A DNA stretch of 38,757 bases from an uncultured Bacteroidales bacterium (lineage in GTDB: Bacteria; Bacteroidota; Bacteroidia; Bacteroidales; UBA4417). This document shows positions 25,773 through 35,774 of the stretch, one piece after another. The DNA lies in assembly GCA_903879715.1 (NCBI GenBank), contig CAIRMR010000085.1:1-38757 (forward strand), written 5' to 3'. The position numbers were made by a program, and so were the translations under genes. Below the pieces are notes generated by a model, which searched no databases, was not told the DNA's origin, and saw only the letters and a list, made by a program, of their open reading frames with translations. Numbering within the stretch: position 1 is the first letter of the stretch; each line of letters opens with the position of its first letter.

Positions 25773-28700
25773 TGGAAGAGTTTACATCCATACCGAAATC
25801 ATTCACGCCTGTCGCAAGCCAGGATTATGAATTGCTGCGCAGCGAAGGTCTGAAGCATATCGAAAACCTTTCGTCTGCCTTGTGGACGGACTATAACGCC
25901 CACGATCCGGGAATTACCACGCTTGAAGCTTTGTGCTATGCCATCACTGAATTGGGATACCGCACTGGTTTTGACATGAAAGATTTCCTCCGAAAAGCTG
26001 ACGGAAGTCTTGTTGACGGCCAGGCTTTGTTTACGGCTAAAGAAATTCTGACAATCAATCCCTTGTCTATCAATGATTATAGGAAATTATTGGTTGACCT
26101 GGAAGGAATTCATAACGCATGGCTCATTGCCGATGATGTTCTTTTAGATGAAAAGAAAAACAATCATGCCGTAAACGAGGTCGAAATTTACGCCGACTGT
26201 GAAACCGATGAACTCAGCTATATTCCAAACCTTCAGCCTTTGTTTCTTTCAGGTCTGTATCGTGTTCTGCTTGATCTCGATTTTGATGACCGGTATGGCG
26301 ATTTGAACAATGGAGAGATTATTATTGGCAACCCTGATTCATCCGCATTTCATGAAGGAGAATTTGTTTTCCAGGTTACTCTTCCGGCCTGGAAAGATGC
26401 TGATTTCACATTTGCATCCAATGCGCAAAACCAGGTAAACATTGATACGCTGGCTATTCTGCAAAAAGAAAAGCGATTTGAGTTTACCCTTAAACTTACC
26501 GATGCCAGCTCGATGGTATTTACAGTTTCGATACCACAGAAACCATCTTCAAAAGCTGTTACACTTGCCGATGTTCAGCAGATGTATGATCTGAACGTTG
26601 CCGGCAAAAAAGATAAAGTCGCTGAAATATTCGAAAAATATTTTAATAAAATCTCGAAATCAAAATTTTTCGTTCAGTCGGCAGTTAAATCCTTAAATGA
26701 ACACCGCAATCTATGTGAAGACTTCCTGGAAGTTACCACAATTGACGATGAAGAAATTGCCTTTTGTTTTGATGTGGATGTAAATCCGGGTGCTGATATC
26801 GAAAAAGTTCAGGCTGAGATATTCTTTGCCATCGAAAATTACCTGAATCCTACGGTTGATTTCTATTCTTTGAGCGAGTTGCTTTCAAAAAAAATTCCGG
26901 TCGACGAAATATTTACCGGCCCGGTTCTGCAGCACGGATTTATAGATACGGATCAACTGGAGCAGACGAATTTACGAACTGTGGTTCATGCTTCGGATGT
27001 GATCAACCTGCTTATGGATATTGAAGGCGTACTGGCTATCCGCAATTTCCAGATGACAAAATACGATTCGGCAGGAAACGCAATGGCTTGCTGTACTTCG
27101 CAGAAATGGTGCATTGAAATTTCGCCTCTGCACAAGCCGGTTTTGAGTACCGATAAATCAAAGATCGTTTTATTCAAAAATCAATTCCCGTTCCTGGCAC
27201 AATATTCCGAAGTACGAGATACGGTGCTGGTTTTGCATGCCATCCGTTCCCGCGACAAGTTAAGCGGCTTAACCCAGGATTTGACTTTTCCGCTCGGGAA
27301 CAAGCGTGATACCGAAAGCTACTGGCCTTTGCAATATGATTACCCTCAAACTTATGGAATCGGTGTTTACGGATTGCCGCCAGGTTCAGCTCCGGAGCGT
27401 GTCGCGCAGCAGCGGCAATTGAAAGCATACCTGATGTTTTATGAGCAATTGCTGGCCGACTTCTATTCACAGCTAAGCCATGCACACCAGTTATTTTCGA
27501 TTGAAACTATCAAACAAACCTATTTTGCCCAGTTCTTAAAAGATGTAAAAGATTTAGACCCGGTCTACAATACCACCGGAATGTTCGGAAGCCTCGAAAA
27601 TGTGCTTTCAAATCCCGATTCAACTACTGAGTTGAAAAATGGCTGGCAATCGCTCTATGAAGATAAATTCACCTTCGAAGACCGCCGGAACCGTTTCCTG
27701 GATCACCTGCTTTCGCGCTTTGCCGAATCGTTTAACGATTATGCGTTGCTGATGTACCGTATAAATTACGAAGACAAAACAGAAGAGAAAATCAGTTTCA
27801 ACGATTTATCCAACTCAAAAAGCAATGTGCTGAAAAACTACCCGGTTATCAGCAGTGAGCGCGGAAAAGCATTTAACTATTTCCCTCAAAATGCAGATTA
27901 TTCTATTGATACCACCCAGCTTTGGGATACCGGAAATGTTTCCGGACTCGAAAAACGGATCAGTTTCCTGGCAGGCATCAGTGATTTTTCACGACGGTTT
28001 TTATATTGCATTCGTAATGAAAAGATTATCTGTACTGAGAAACTGGTAAGTGAAAACGGTGACGATATTTTGCGGTGTTTCCACAGTTTTTCGTTTACAT
28101 CCCGGGATGGAAAAAACAAGCTCGTATCGCAGGAATATATTTCCAAAACAGACGCACTGAATGCGCAAGTGGAAGCTATTGAAAAAGCCTCTGATAGCGA
28201 CGATTATCTTTTTGATGAAACTACTTTAAAACTTCAGGTTATAGGAAACAGCAACCAGGTACTTCTCGAAAGTGATCAGCCTTTTCCTAACAAACCATCC
28301 GCCATAGCAGCCGCATCAGAACTAGCTACAGAGTTTGCAAAGGAATGCAGCAACCCGGTTGGATTGCACCTGATCGAACATATACTTCTTCGTCCCAGGA
28401 ATACGACTTTCGACCTTTTCCAGGTTTGCCTGCACGGTTGTGAATGCCTGTGTGAGCTTGACCCTTATACTTTCCGGGCTTCTGTCGTGTTGCCTTATGA
28501 CGCGGGGCATTTCGATAATATGAATTTCAGAAAATACTTTGAAGAAAAAATCCGCGAAGAAACCCCGGCACATATCATGCTGAAAATATGCTGGTTAAAT
28601 AACGACCTGATGCGGCAATTTGAAGTTGCCTATAAAAATTGGATTGAAATGCTGGCTGTCTATTCTTCGGAACATTCCACCACCAATACCACTGATTTCA

Positions 28701-28846
28701 AAAATGCAAATGACAAAATGATCGAACTGCTTGCGTCACTGCACAGCGAATACCCGGAAGCAAATCTGCACGACTGTGCCGAAAGCAAAGAAGGCAGCAA
28801 TATAGTGATGCTCGGAAAAACAGTTTTAGGAACCTTTAAAAGCTAA
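25772..28846 (+). CDS. Large baseplate wedge protein (Afp12/gp7-like)
   Basis: A 1024-aa protein with the N-terminal family signature ALWTDYNAHDPGITTLEALC followed by YAITELGYR (37-64), repeated in nearly all Bacteroidota CIS wedge proteins, and a C-terminal HLIEHILLRPR segment (about 871). It partners the Afp11-like protein as the second wedge component and, in homologous particles, supports tail fibres. It is coupled to its neighbours by a 1-nt overlap upstream and a 5-nt gap downstream. Late residues include a CLHGCECLC cluster of cysteines of unknown role. Confidence 0.9.
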   Translation: MEEFTSIPKSFTPVASQDYELLRSEGLKHIENLSSALWTDYNAHDPGITTLEALCYAITELGYRTGFDMKDFLRKADGSLVDGQALFTAKEILTINPLSINDYRKLLVDLEGIHNAWLIADDVLLDEKKNNHAVNEVEIYADCETDELSYIPNLQPLFLSGLYRVLLDLDFDDRYGDLNNGEIIIGNPDSSAFHEGEFVFQVTLPAWKDADFTFASNAQNQVNIDTLAILQKEKRFEFTLKLTDASSMVFTVSIPQKPSSKAVTLADVQQMYDLNVAGKKDKVAEIFEKYFNKISKSKFFVQSAVKSLNEHRNLCEDFLEVTTIDDEEIAFCFDVDVNPGADIEKVQAEIFFAIENYLNPTVDFYSLSELLSKKIPVDEIFTGPVLQHGFIDTDQLEQTNLRTVVHASDVINLLMDIEGVLAIRNFQMTKYDSAGNAMACCTSQKWCIEISPLHKPVLSTDKSKIVLFKNQFPFLAQYSEVRDTVLVLHAIRSRDKLSGLTQDLTFPLGNKRDTESYWPLQYDYPQTYGIGVYGLPPGSAPERVAQQRQLKAYLMFYEQLLADFYSQLSHAHQLFSIETIKQTYFAQFLKDVKDLDPVYNTTGMFGSLENVLSNPDSTTELKNGWQSLYEDKFTFEDRRNRFLDHLLSRFAESFNDYALLMYRINYEDKTEEKISFNDLSNSKSNVLKNYPVISSERGKAFNYFPQNADYSIDTTQLWDTGNVSGLEKRISFLAGISDFSRRFLYCIRNEKIICTEKLVSENGDDILRCFHSFSFTSRDGKNKLVSQEYISKTDALNAQVEAIEKASDSDDYLFDETTLKLQVIGNSNQVLLESDQPFPNKPSAIAAASELATEFAKECSNPVGLHLIEHILLRPRNTTFDLFQVCLHGCECLCELDPYTFRASVVLPYDAGHFDNMNFRKYFEEKIREETPAHIMLKICWLNNDLMRQFEVAYKNWIEMLAVYSSEHSTTNTTDFKNANDKMIELLASLHSEYPEANLHDCAESKEGSNIVMLGKTVLGTFKS

Positions 28847-28851
28847 TTGAA

Positions 28852-31800
28852 ATGAATACAGCAAAATCATACCCGGTATTTGAAGCCGACCAGGTGCTCA
28901 CCAACAGGCACCTCAACGACATGTTCAATTATCTTGAACAACACGATCGGTTAACCCGTATCAAGCTTATTGGCAGCGGCATTGTTTGCGGGCTCGATGT
29001 TTCATTTCAGGAAAAGGATTCCATATCGGTTTCGAAAGGTTGCGGGCTAACCTCACAGGGCTACCTGATCACTTTTTGCGATACAAAGTTCACCCATTTT
29101 ATTCCTTATACCACGCGGAATTTCCCCGACGACCTGCTTTTTATAAAGCAATGCGAAGATGACATAAACTATCCGAAACCATTTTACAAAGAGGCTTTCA
29201 AAGATGGAATATTTGAGTTGTTGACAGCAGCGCAGTTCGCTGATCTGAAAGCAGGCGATAAGCTAAATGCAGTTGCATTCCCCGACAATTCAAAAGTTGA
29301 CCTGAAGAAATATGCCGTAGTTCTTTTCCTGGAAACAGAAGAAGAAAACCTGAAAAACTGCGATACCAACGACTGCAATGATAAAGGCAGCCGCATGGAT
29401 TTTGAAGTCCGGGCTTTGCTGGTTGAAAAAGCACTTATAAATGAACTTGAAAAGAAACAGGAAAAACCTGTGCCTGCCGGAAAGCCAACTGTAAAACCCG
29501 ATCTTCATCATGTTGAATTGCGAAGGTACAATGTGCCGGTTCAGAATCTGAAATCGGCTGATGAGGTGTTACAGGCTTTTGCAGTTCTGACTGACGATGC
29601 CAAGTTGCGAAGCATTTCTGAAGTTCTCAACTACTGTTACATACATTATTATTACCTCCTCGATGATGAACCTTCCAACCCTTTCGAAGATGTTTTTGAG
29701 CAGTTCAAAAAACTGCGGGACGAAATCCTGAAGAATAATCCAATCCTTATACAGTATTTCTACGATTTTATTGATGATGTACTGAAAGCTTATTATGAAT
29801 TTAAATGCAAGGTTTTTGAAGTAAGCACATCGTGTTGCGGCGACGAGATGAATTTCCCGCTTCACCTGATGTTGGGCGGAGCTACCGAAAACACTGAAGC
29901 ACTGGTGCGTAGCAGTTACCGCGAATACTTTATTTATTCCCCGCTTTTCAACGACCAGAAGGATAAACTGGCTGAAGTACGGCTGCTTTTTGCCCGAATC
30001 CGTTTATTAATATCAAATGTTGATTTCACTTCGATCAGGAATTTTGAGAACCGGCTTGTTAAAATCACTCCCAGCCGATACGGGTATGTTGATTTATCCG
30101 ACCGCTGCATCCCTTACAATTACGACGTTGTTGATCTAGGCAATGAGTTATACCGCTACTGGAGTTACGAAAAAACCAGGCGTGGCAATTACCGCTTCAA
30201 CCTGGGATATAATGCAAATCAATATTGCTTTGCCGATAATGTGGTGCATCCCTTGCTTTACGATATCGAACGATTTGATTTTTTCAGGATCGAAGGGCAT
30301 ATCGGTAAAAACGTAACCAATGCCATTACCCTGGTAAAAACATTGCAGCAGGAAAATAATCTGCCTTTTGATATAGCGGCTTTAAGTGCCGATTATATTG
30401 GAGCTTTGGTAAGAGGCGAAGAGCCAAAGTGCGTTATCCAGGACCTCGAAAGCAATTACCGGATGATCATTGCCGAACTCATCTGCAAAGTGCATGATTC
30501 ATTTTGTTTTGCTGCCAAGCTTCCGTTCGTATTACCCGACCGGATCATAAATTTCACCGCCGCCAACTTTGCCAGGGCTTCGGCTGAAGATGCAACCACC
30601 ATTAAAAGCACGCTGGCATTTAACCCCAATCTCACGGAGAAGATCAGCCATCCGTTTACATCTTCGCTTGTAAGCGAATTCCAGGCTATAAAACAATACG
30701 CTAAAGGAGATACACTGCTAAAACTCTGCAATCCCGGCGCCAATACCATCGGTGCTGCATATATAAAGATGGCCGGAAAATTTGCAAACCCGGTTTCAGT
30801 TAATACTGATCTGCCTGTTACTTCCATACAATTCCATGCTTTCGAATTTATCGATGCCATCGAAAGCATCCTTGAACTGGTTATGAATAATGAACTGGCT
30901 GATATTAATACCGCCGAACTGAAAAGCCGTAACGAACGCCTCGAAAAAGAAGTGAGCGTAATCAGTGCTTTTGCCATTCTATTTTTGCAGAAGCTGGAAA
31001 GCAATGATCAATCCAGTTTGTCGGATCTGGCATCGGATTTATACCTCGATTTGCTGGTATTTAACCTGCAAACCATTTTGAATTTATGTTTTGTCGAACA
31101 GGTCGAAGCCTTGAAAAGCGAGTATAACAGGCGCATGGCGCAGTACCGTCTGGCGAAAAACTTCAGCTTCTATTTTAAAAATCATGGTGGTATCGAGCAT
31201 AAAGCCGGTGTGCCGCGTGGCGGAACCTTTATCCTGGTATACCACGAAGAACGCAGGAACCGCTTTATCGATAGAAACGCGCTCTTTGTAAATAAGGATC
31301 TTGGTAACCTGATGGTTTCCCGTTTCCGCGATTTGATTCAGACTGATGTTCCTTTAGATACATTGACATACCAGACAAAATTACTTCAAACTTCTATTTT
31401 GTATAAAGATCCTGAATTGTATGTGAGATTTAAGGATGTCCTCTCCAAATACCTTGATGAGTGCAAGGATTTACCTGAAGACAAACGGAAAGAGATAACA
31501 GAGATTTTAGACCGTGAGCCCAAACCCAAACAGTTTGAACTGACCAACGGTATGGTAATCGCCGATTTTTACATCCCGTATATGTGTTGCAGCGATTGTC
31601 CTCCGATTGCTTACATTTTACCTGAAAAGCAAGAAGAGCCGGTAGAAACGCCAACGATAAAAATTGACAAGAACAGTTTCTGCAGCAATGATTCGACGAT
31701 TTTCCCGATAACTGTGACTCCGCAAGGCGGAGTTGTTACAGGTTCAGGAGTGAGCGTGCAAAATGGCAACAATTATTTTTTCAGTCCCGCTAACGCAGCT

Positions 31801-33168
31801 ATTGGATTACATACTTTATCATACACTGCAAACGGGAAAACGGCAAATGTTCAGGTTGAAGTGATCCAGGCACCTGTAGCAAAATTCTCTTATGTGGTAA
31901 CAGTAAACGGTGCAACCTCAATACTGACTCTGACCAACGAAACTGCCGGAAGGACAACTCAAACCACTTACGAATGGTTCCGCGACGGAAAATCATTTTC
32001 AAAAGAAGAAAACCCTGCACCGTTTGAATTTAAGACAGCTGGTCCTGTAAAATCAATAACATTAAATGTAACAAACGGAATCTGCCAGGGCAATCAGAAA
32101 CAGGAAATAGTTATGCCATCCGAAGATCCAACTATAAAGATTGATAAGGATAGCTTTTGCAATAATGACAAAACTGAATTCCCGATTATAGTCACTCCTC
32201 CAGGTGGAAAAGTAAGTGGCGATGGAGTTAATAATCGTGCTGACGGAACTTCCGTTTTTGTACCGGCAGAAGTTAAAACTCCAGGCCTCGTAATTTTAAC
32301 CTACACCGTTAATGGAAAATCGGCAACCACTACTGTTGAAGTTTCTGAAACACCATTTGCCAACTTCAGTATTGAAACAAAAACAGAAGGCGGGGAAATG
32401 ACGGTTGGATTTAAAAATGAATCCAGAGGAATAAGTGATAAAACCAGGTACGAATGGTTTATCGATGGAAAACAGTTTTCCGAAAAACGCGATCCTGATC
32501 CGATTATATTCAAAACAGCAACGCTGCCACACATAATTCTTTTAAGAGAAACAAACGGGCAGTGTCCTTCTGAATTCAGCCTGGTGATAAATAGTGAAAT
32601 TGAAGAAAGAACTGTTTCAGTTTGCAGCAACCAGAAAAGGTTTGGCATTGAGCCCAATTTAACACCAAATGATGTTGTAAAAGTGCTGGATAGCGGCGGG
32701 TTAAAACTGAAAGAAACTACCCTCGAATTTTCGCCTGCTTCTACCGCTGTCAGTCAGACTACCGCTTTCAAGGTTTCCTATACAATAAACGGGAGACAGG
32801 TGAATGTTACCATAACCCTGATTGTTGTTGATGCAGATTTCCTGATGAAACTCACTCGGAATACTTCTCCGGTTGCCAATTTCCCGACTCTACTGACACT
32901 TACTGCGAAGGAAACTGACGCGTTAAAATACAACTGGGAAATAACCGTTGCGAATGGACGCGTTCTGAACTTTACCACCAGGGAAGTTATATTTAACTAC
33001 CAGCAGAACGACGTTTTCCCGGGCTCCCTTGTAACAATAAGATTAACCGTGACCAAAACTGATCAGACAGGAATTACCTGCGAGAACTCAGCACAGTTTG
33101 TTTTAACCGATTCCATTTTCAACAAACATATGAATGCGGGTGACTTTGACAATCATACCACTGCATAA
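28852..33168 (+). CDS. 1438-aa fibre-position protein with duplicated Ig/PKD-like modules
   Basis: The N-terminal 90 residues (SYPVFEADQVLTNRHLNDMF, then IKLIGSGIVCGLDV) match a segment seen in proteins at this place in Bacteroidota CIS and probably attach to the baseplate. A long helical region runs to about 920. Then come two copies of an about 159-aa unit starting PTIKIDKNSFCSND (934) and PTIKIDKDSFCNND (1093), each an Ig-like domain followed by a PKD-like domain (TYEWFRDGK, RYEWFIDGK), and a third diverged set (about 1245-1430). Such surface modules suggest receptor or glycan binding, that is, an Afp13-type fibre role. No signal peptide is present, as expected for a cytoplasm-assembled particle. 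Confidence 0.8.
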   Translation: MNTAKSYPVFEADQVLTNRHLNDMFNYLEQHDRLTRIKLIGSGIVCGLDVSFQEKDSISVSKGCGLTSQGYLITFCDTKFTHFIPYTTRNFPDDLLFIKQCEDDINYPKPFYKEAFKDGIFELLTAAQFADLKAGDKLNAVAFPDNSKVDLKKYAVVLFLETEEENLKNCDTNDCNDKGSRMDFEVRALLVEKALINELEKKQEKPVPAGKPTVKPDLHHVELRRYNVPVQNLKSADEVLQAFAVLTDDAKLRSISEVLNYCYIHYYYLLDDEPSNPFEDVFEQFKKLRDEILKNNPILIQYFYDFIDDVLKAYYEFKCKVFEVSTSCCGDEMNFPLHLMLGGATENTEALVRSSYREYFIYSPLFNDQKDKLAEVRLLFARIRLLISNVDFTSIRNFENRLVKITPSRYGYVDLSDRCIPYNYDVVDLGNELYRYWSYEKTRRGNYRFNLGYNANQYCFADNVVHPLLYDIERFDFFRIEGHIGKNVTNAITLVKTLQQENNLPFDIAALSADYIGALVRGEEPKCVIQDLESNYRMIIAELICKVHDSFCFAAKLPFVLPDRIINFTAANFARASAEDATTIKSTLAFNPNLTEKISHPFTSSLVSEFQAIKQYAKGDTLLKLCNPGANTIGAAYIKMAGKFANPVSVNTDLPVTSIQFHAFEFIDAIESILELVMNNELADINTAELKSRNERLEKEVSVISAFAILFLQKLESNDQSSLSDLASDLYLDLLVFNLQTILNLCFVEQVEALKSEYNRRMAQYRLAKNFSFYFKNHGGIEHKAGVPRGGTFILVYHEERRNRFIDRNALFVNKDLGNLMVSRFRDLIQTDVPLDTLTYQTKLLQTSILYKDPELYVRFKDVLSKYLDECKDLPEDKRKEITEILDREPKPKQFELTNGMVIADFYIPYMCCSDCPPIAYILPEKQEEPVETPTIKIDKNSFCSNDSTIFPITVTPQGGVVTGSGVSVQNGNNYFFSPANAAIGLHTLSYTANGKTANVQVEVIQAPVAKFSYVVTVNGATSILTLTNETAGRTTQTTYEWFRDGKSFSKEENPAPFEFKTAGPVKSITLNVTNGICQGNQKQEIVMPSEDPTIKIDKDSFCNNDKTEFPIIVTPPGGKVSGDGVNNRADGTSVFVPAEVKTPGLVILTYTVNGKSATTTVEVSETPFANFSIETKTEGGEMTVGFKNESRGISDKTRYEWFIDGKQFSEKRDPDPIIFKTATLPHIILLRETNGQCPSEFSLVINSEIEERTVSVCSNQKRFGIEPNLTPNDVVKVLDSGGLKLKETTLEFSPASTAVSQTTAFKVSYTINGRQVNVTITLIVVDADFLMKLTRNTSPVANFPTLLTLTAKETDALKYNWEITVANGRVLNFTTREVIFNYQQNDVFPGSLVTIRLTVTKTDQTGITCENSAQFVLTDSIFNKHMNAGDFDNHTTA

Positions 33169-34613
33169 TGAGTGCGAAAAACCTACATATCATTCAAAAG
33201 CAAACCATTGAAATTGAATTTGAAAATATTGACGATTCATTTGGTGTTCAGGATCGTGTTGCGCAGGTTTTTTATGAAACCCTGCAGCCGCGAATGGAAA
33301 TATTGCTTGATGAAATGTTTGGAAGAGACCAGTACGCTTCGATTGATAAACTGGAGATCGATTGTGGTTTGCTGAGTATTGAGAACTGGGAAGAGGAATT
33401 CACCACGCAGGCAATGCTAAAGATGAAGGAAGGATTGGTTCAGGTAAGCAGGCAAAAGATAGATGTTAACGTGAAGGAAGAAACAAATGCCACCGAAACA
33501 TTTTTCTTTTTCCTCGAAAATGGTTTCCTGCCGTGGAACAAACGCATCAGTACCATTTCTGAACTGGAGCAACTCATAAAAGTTGAGGATGAATTCATAA
33601 TCCGGCTTAAAAAGCTAATCCTACAAAAACTGAATGTTGCAAAACGCCTGGCTTCTCAGTTTTCGGAGAAATTTATTTCAAAACTGCTTACCGCTTATAC
33701 TCAAAACAGAAAACAGGAATCAGAATCACTTTCAGCAATAACCGAAAAAGTCAACTCTCTTGAAAGCGTTAATCTCAAACAGAGTAGTATTGAGAAACAA
33801 TTACTGGAGAAAGCTATTTTGACAGTTTTTGCATCGGAGAATTACGAAAACCGGGAGCTAGAGTTTTTTACTTTCCTGCTTTCGAAAGTTGAAAACAATG
33901 ATGACCTAAAATTTGAGATAAGAGAAATAATAAAAAAACTCCAGGTTCTTTCAGACAAGCCACTTGCGGCAACTGAAGAAAAATTATTGGAACCGGAAAG
34001 GAGAATAGACAGGGAAAAATCTTTTGAAAAGGTAAATGAATCAAGTCAGGAAGGAAACCAGAAACCAGTAACCAATAACCAGAAACATATCACCGAAAGC
34101 TCAGAACCTCCTGACATAATTTACATCACCAATGCCGGCCTGGTTTTACTGCATCCGTTTATGCCTGCTCTTTTCGGCCATTTAAATCTGATCGAAAAAA
34201 ATACATGGATCGATGAGACTTCTGTCTACAAAGCGGTTATGTCAATGCAATTTATGGTAACCGGCGAGGATAAAACCGAAGAATTTGACCTGGTACTCAA
34301 TAAAATTTTATGCGGTATGGATAATGAAGAAGTTGTTCCAACCACAATTCTACCCGATGAGGAAACAAAAACCGAATGTGATGTTTTATTGATGGAAGTG
34401 ATAAAATACTGGGATGTGTTAAAAAATACAAGTATTGCCGGTTTACGTGAAGGCTTTTTACAGCGCTCCGGAAAACTTTCAAGAGTTGACGACGGCTGGC
34501 TTTTGCAGGTTGAGCAAAAAGCAATCGATATATTATTAAATCACCTGCCATGGGGAATTGGAATAATAAAACTGCCATGGATGAATGAAATGCTGCATGT
34601 AGAATGGACGTAA
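33168..34613 (+). CDS. Contractile injection system tape-measure protein (Afp14-like)
   Basis: A 481-aa protein of the CIS tape-measure family. The N-terminus (LHIIQKQTIEIEFENIDDSF) and the C-terminal half carry the family segments NAGLVLLHPFMPALFGHLNL (about 322-341) and WLLQVEQKAIDILLNHLPWG with IGIIKLPWM (about 445-475). The middle (about 150-310) is helical and charged, the part that varies with particle length. It should occupy the tube lumen during assembly and set its length. It overlaps the preceding gene by one base. Confidence 0.88.
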   Translation: MSAKNLHIIQKQTIEIEFENIDDSFGVQDRVAQVFYETLQPRMEILLDEMFGRDQYASIDKLEIDCGLLSIENWEEEFTTQAMLKMKEGLVQVSRQKIDVNVKEETNATETFFFFLENGFLPWNKRISTISELEQLIKVEDEFIIRLKKLILQKLNVAKRLASQFSEKFISKLLTAYTQNRKQESESLSAITEKVNSLESVNLKQSSIEKQLLEKAILTVFASENYENRELEFFTFLLSKVENNDDLKFEIREIIKKLQVLSDKPLAATEEKLLEPERRIDREKSFEKVNESSQEGNQKPVTNNQKHITESSEPPDIIYITNAGLVLLHPFMPALFGHLNLIEKNTWIDETSVYKAVMSMQFMVTGEDKTEEFDLVLNKILCGMDNEEVVPTTILPDEETKTECDVLLMEVIKYWDVLKNTSIAGLREGFLQRSGKLSRVDDGWLLQVEQKAIDILLNHLPWGIGIIKLPWMNEMLHVEWT

Positions 34614-34643
34614 AAAAATAATTGAACATAAATATAAAGAAGT

Positions 34644-35747
34644 ATGCAAACTCTGACAACAACAGAAAGAAGCAAAAATTGTTCAGCTGTTTTTGCGTCT
34701 AAAAGTGATAAACAGCCTTTCTTTGCGCCTGCGAAAGTTCAGCCCAAACTGACTATTGGCGCAATAGACGACACTTACGAAAGGGAAGCGGATGCAATGG
34801 CTGACAGGGTGATGCAGATGCCATCCACCTTGGGAGCAAATTCGTTCTTTAAACCAGCTAACGCTAAAACCTTGCAACGTAAGTGCTCCGGATGTGAGCA
34901 GGAAGATAAGAAAAACCACCTCATGCGTAAAGAGTCTGGAATAAGCAGTGGCTTGTCAGTTTCATACTCTTTTGCCTCTTCACTAAGTGCTTCAAAAGGC
35001 GGCGGCTCACCCTTACCGAAAGCGACAAAGAATTTTATGGAAACTGCGTTTAGAACCGATTTTTCATCTGTGAAGATTCATGCTGATAGCCAGGCGTCTG
35101 AAATGAGTAAAAGAATCAATGCAAAAGCATTTACTTATGGTAATAATATTTATTTTAGAGAGGGGCATTACAATACCTTATCCAGAGAAGGAAAACAATT
35201 GCTTGCTCATGAGTTAACGCATGTGGTGCAGCAAGGCGGCGGTATGAGGAGTGTGCAAAGAACGCCGGCACATACGTACACTTTTATATCGAGAGGTTCA
35301 TATGGAGAAACAGCAGCGGGATTCAGGCGGCCTTCCTGCGCTGCAGGAGCAACAGCCGGGACAAGCACTATAATTGCCGGTTCAGCAACTCCTACCGTTA
35401 CGGTGTTTCCGAACGGGACCTATTCGGTCAGGAGAAACGATGGCGTTCTGAAAACCGCCATCTGCAGAAGATTGGCCGCCGGATTGGCCCTCACCCAGGC
35501 TCATGAGGACAGCCATGCTGCCGGCGCCCGGACCGGAGTTTCTACGGCAAACGCAGCCCAGGGGTTGCCTCGCAACTACCCTGATGCAGCGGCATGCTCT
35601 GCGGCCTTGCCTGGCATTCTTACGGCCTGGAATACAACGGTTGATACTGCATGGACAAACGAGGTTACTCACGGGCCCGGAACAAACCAACCTACTGCAC
35701 AAACGTTTACTGAAGAAAATGCAGCCGGAACATGTACATTCACCTGA
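34644..35747 (+). CDS. DUF4157 (eCIS core) protein, candidate cargo/effector with a second HExxH motif
   Basis: A 367-aa protein. The N-terminal part has KVQPKLTIGAIDDTYEREAD followed by AMADRVM (31-57) and a Cys pair CSGC (81-84), both usual before DUF4157. The DUF4157 core (about 121-200) ends with HELTHVVQQGGG (H189, E190, H193), a zinc-metallopeptidase-like motif. The remaining 160 residues are of a different composition (Ala/Thr/Gly-rich) and contain a second HExxH, AHEDSHAAGARTG (H287, E288, H291). DUF4157 proteins are frequent eCIS toxins or cargo. The C-terminal part is unrecognised and may be a new effector domain. It is the first gene after the tape measure, 30 nt away. Confidence 0.82.
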   Translation: MQTLTTTERSKNCSAVFASKSDKQPFFAPAKVQPKLTIGAIDDTYEREADAMADRVMQMPSTLGANSFFKPANAKTLQRKCSGCEQEDKKNHLMRKESGISSGLSVSYSFASSLSASKGGGSPLPKATKNFMETAFRTDFSSVKIHADSQASEMSKRINAKAFTYGNNIYFREGHYNTLSREGKQLLAHELTHVVQQGGGMRSVQRTPAHTYTFISRGSYGETAAGFRRPSCAAGATAGTSTIIAGSATPTVTVFPNGTYSVRRNDGVLKTAICRRLAAGLALTQAHEDSHAAGARTGVSTANAAQGLPRNYPDAAACSAALPGILTAWNTTVDTAWTNEVTHGPGTNQPTAQTFTEENAAGTCTFT

Positions 35748-35774
35748 TAGGGTTTTAGTATAAAACAAATTGAT

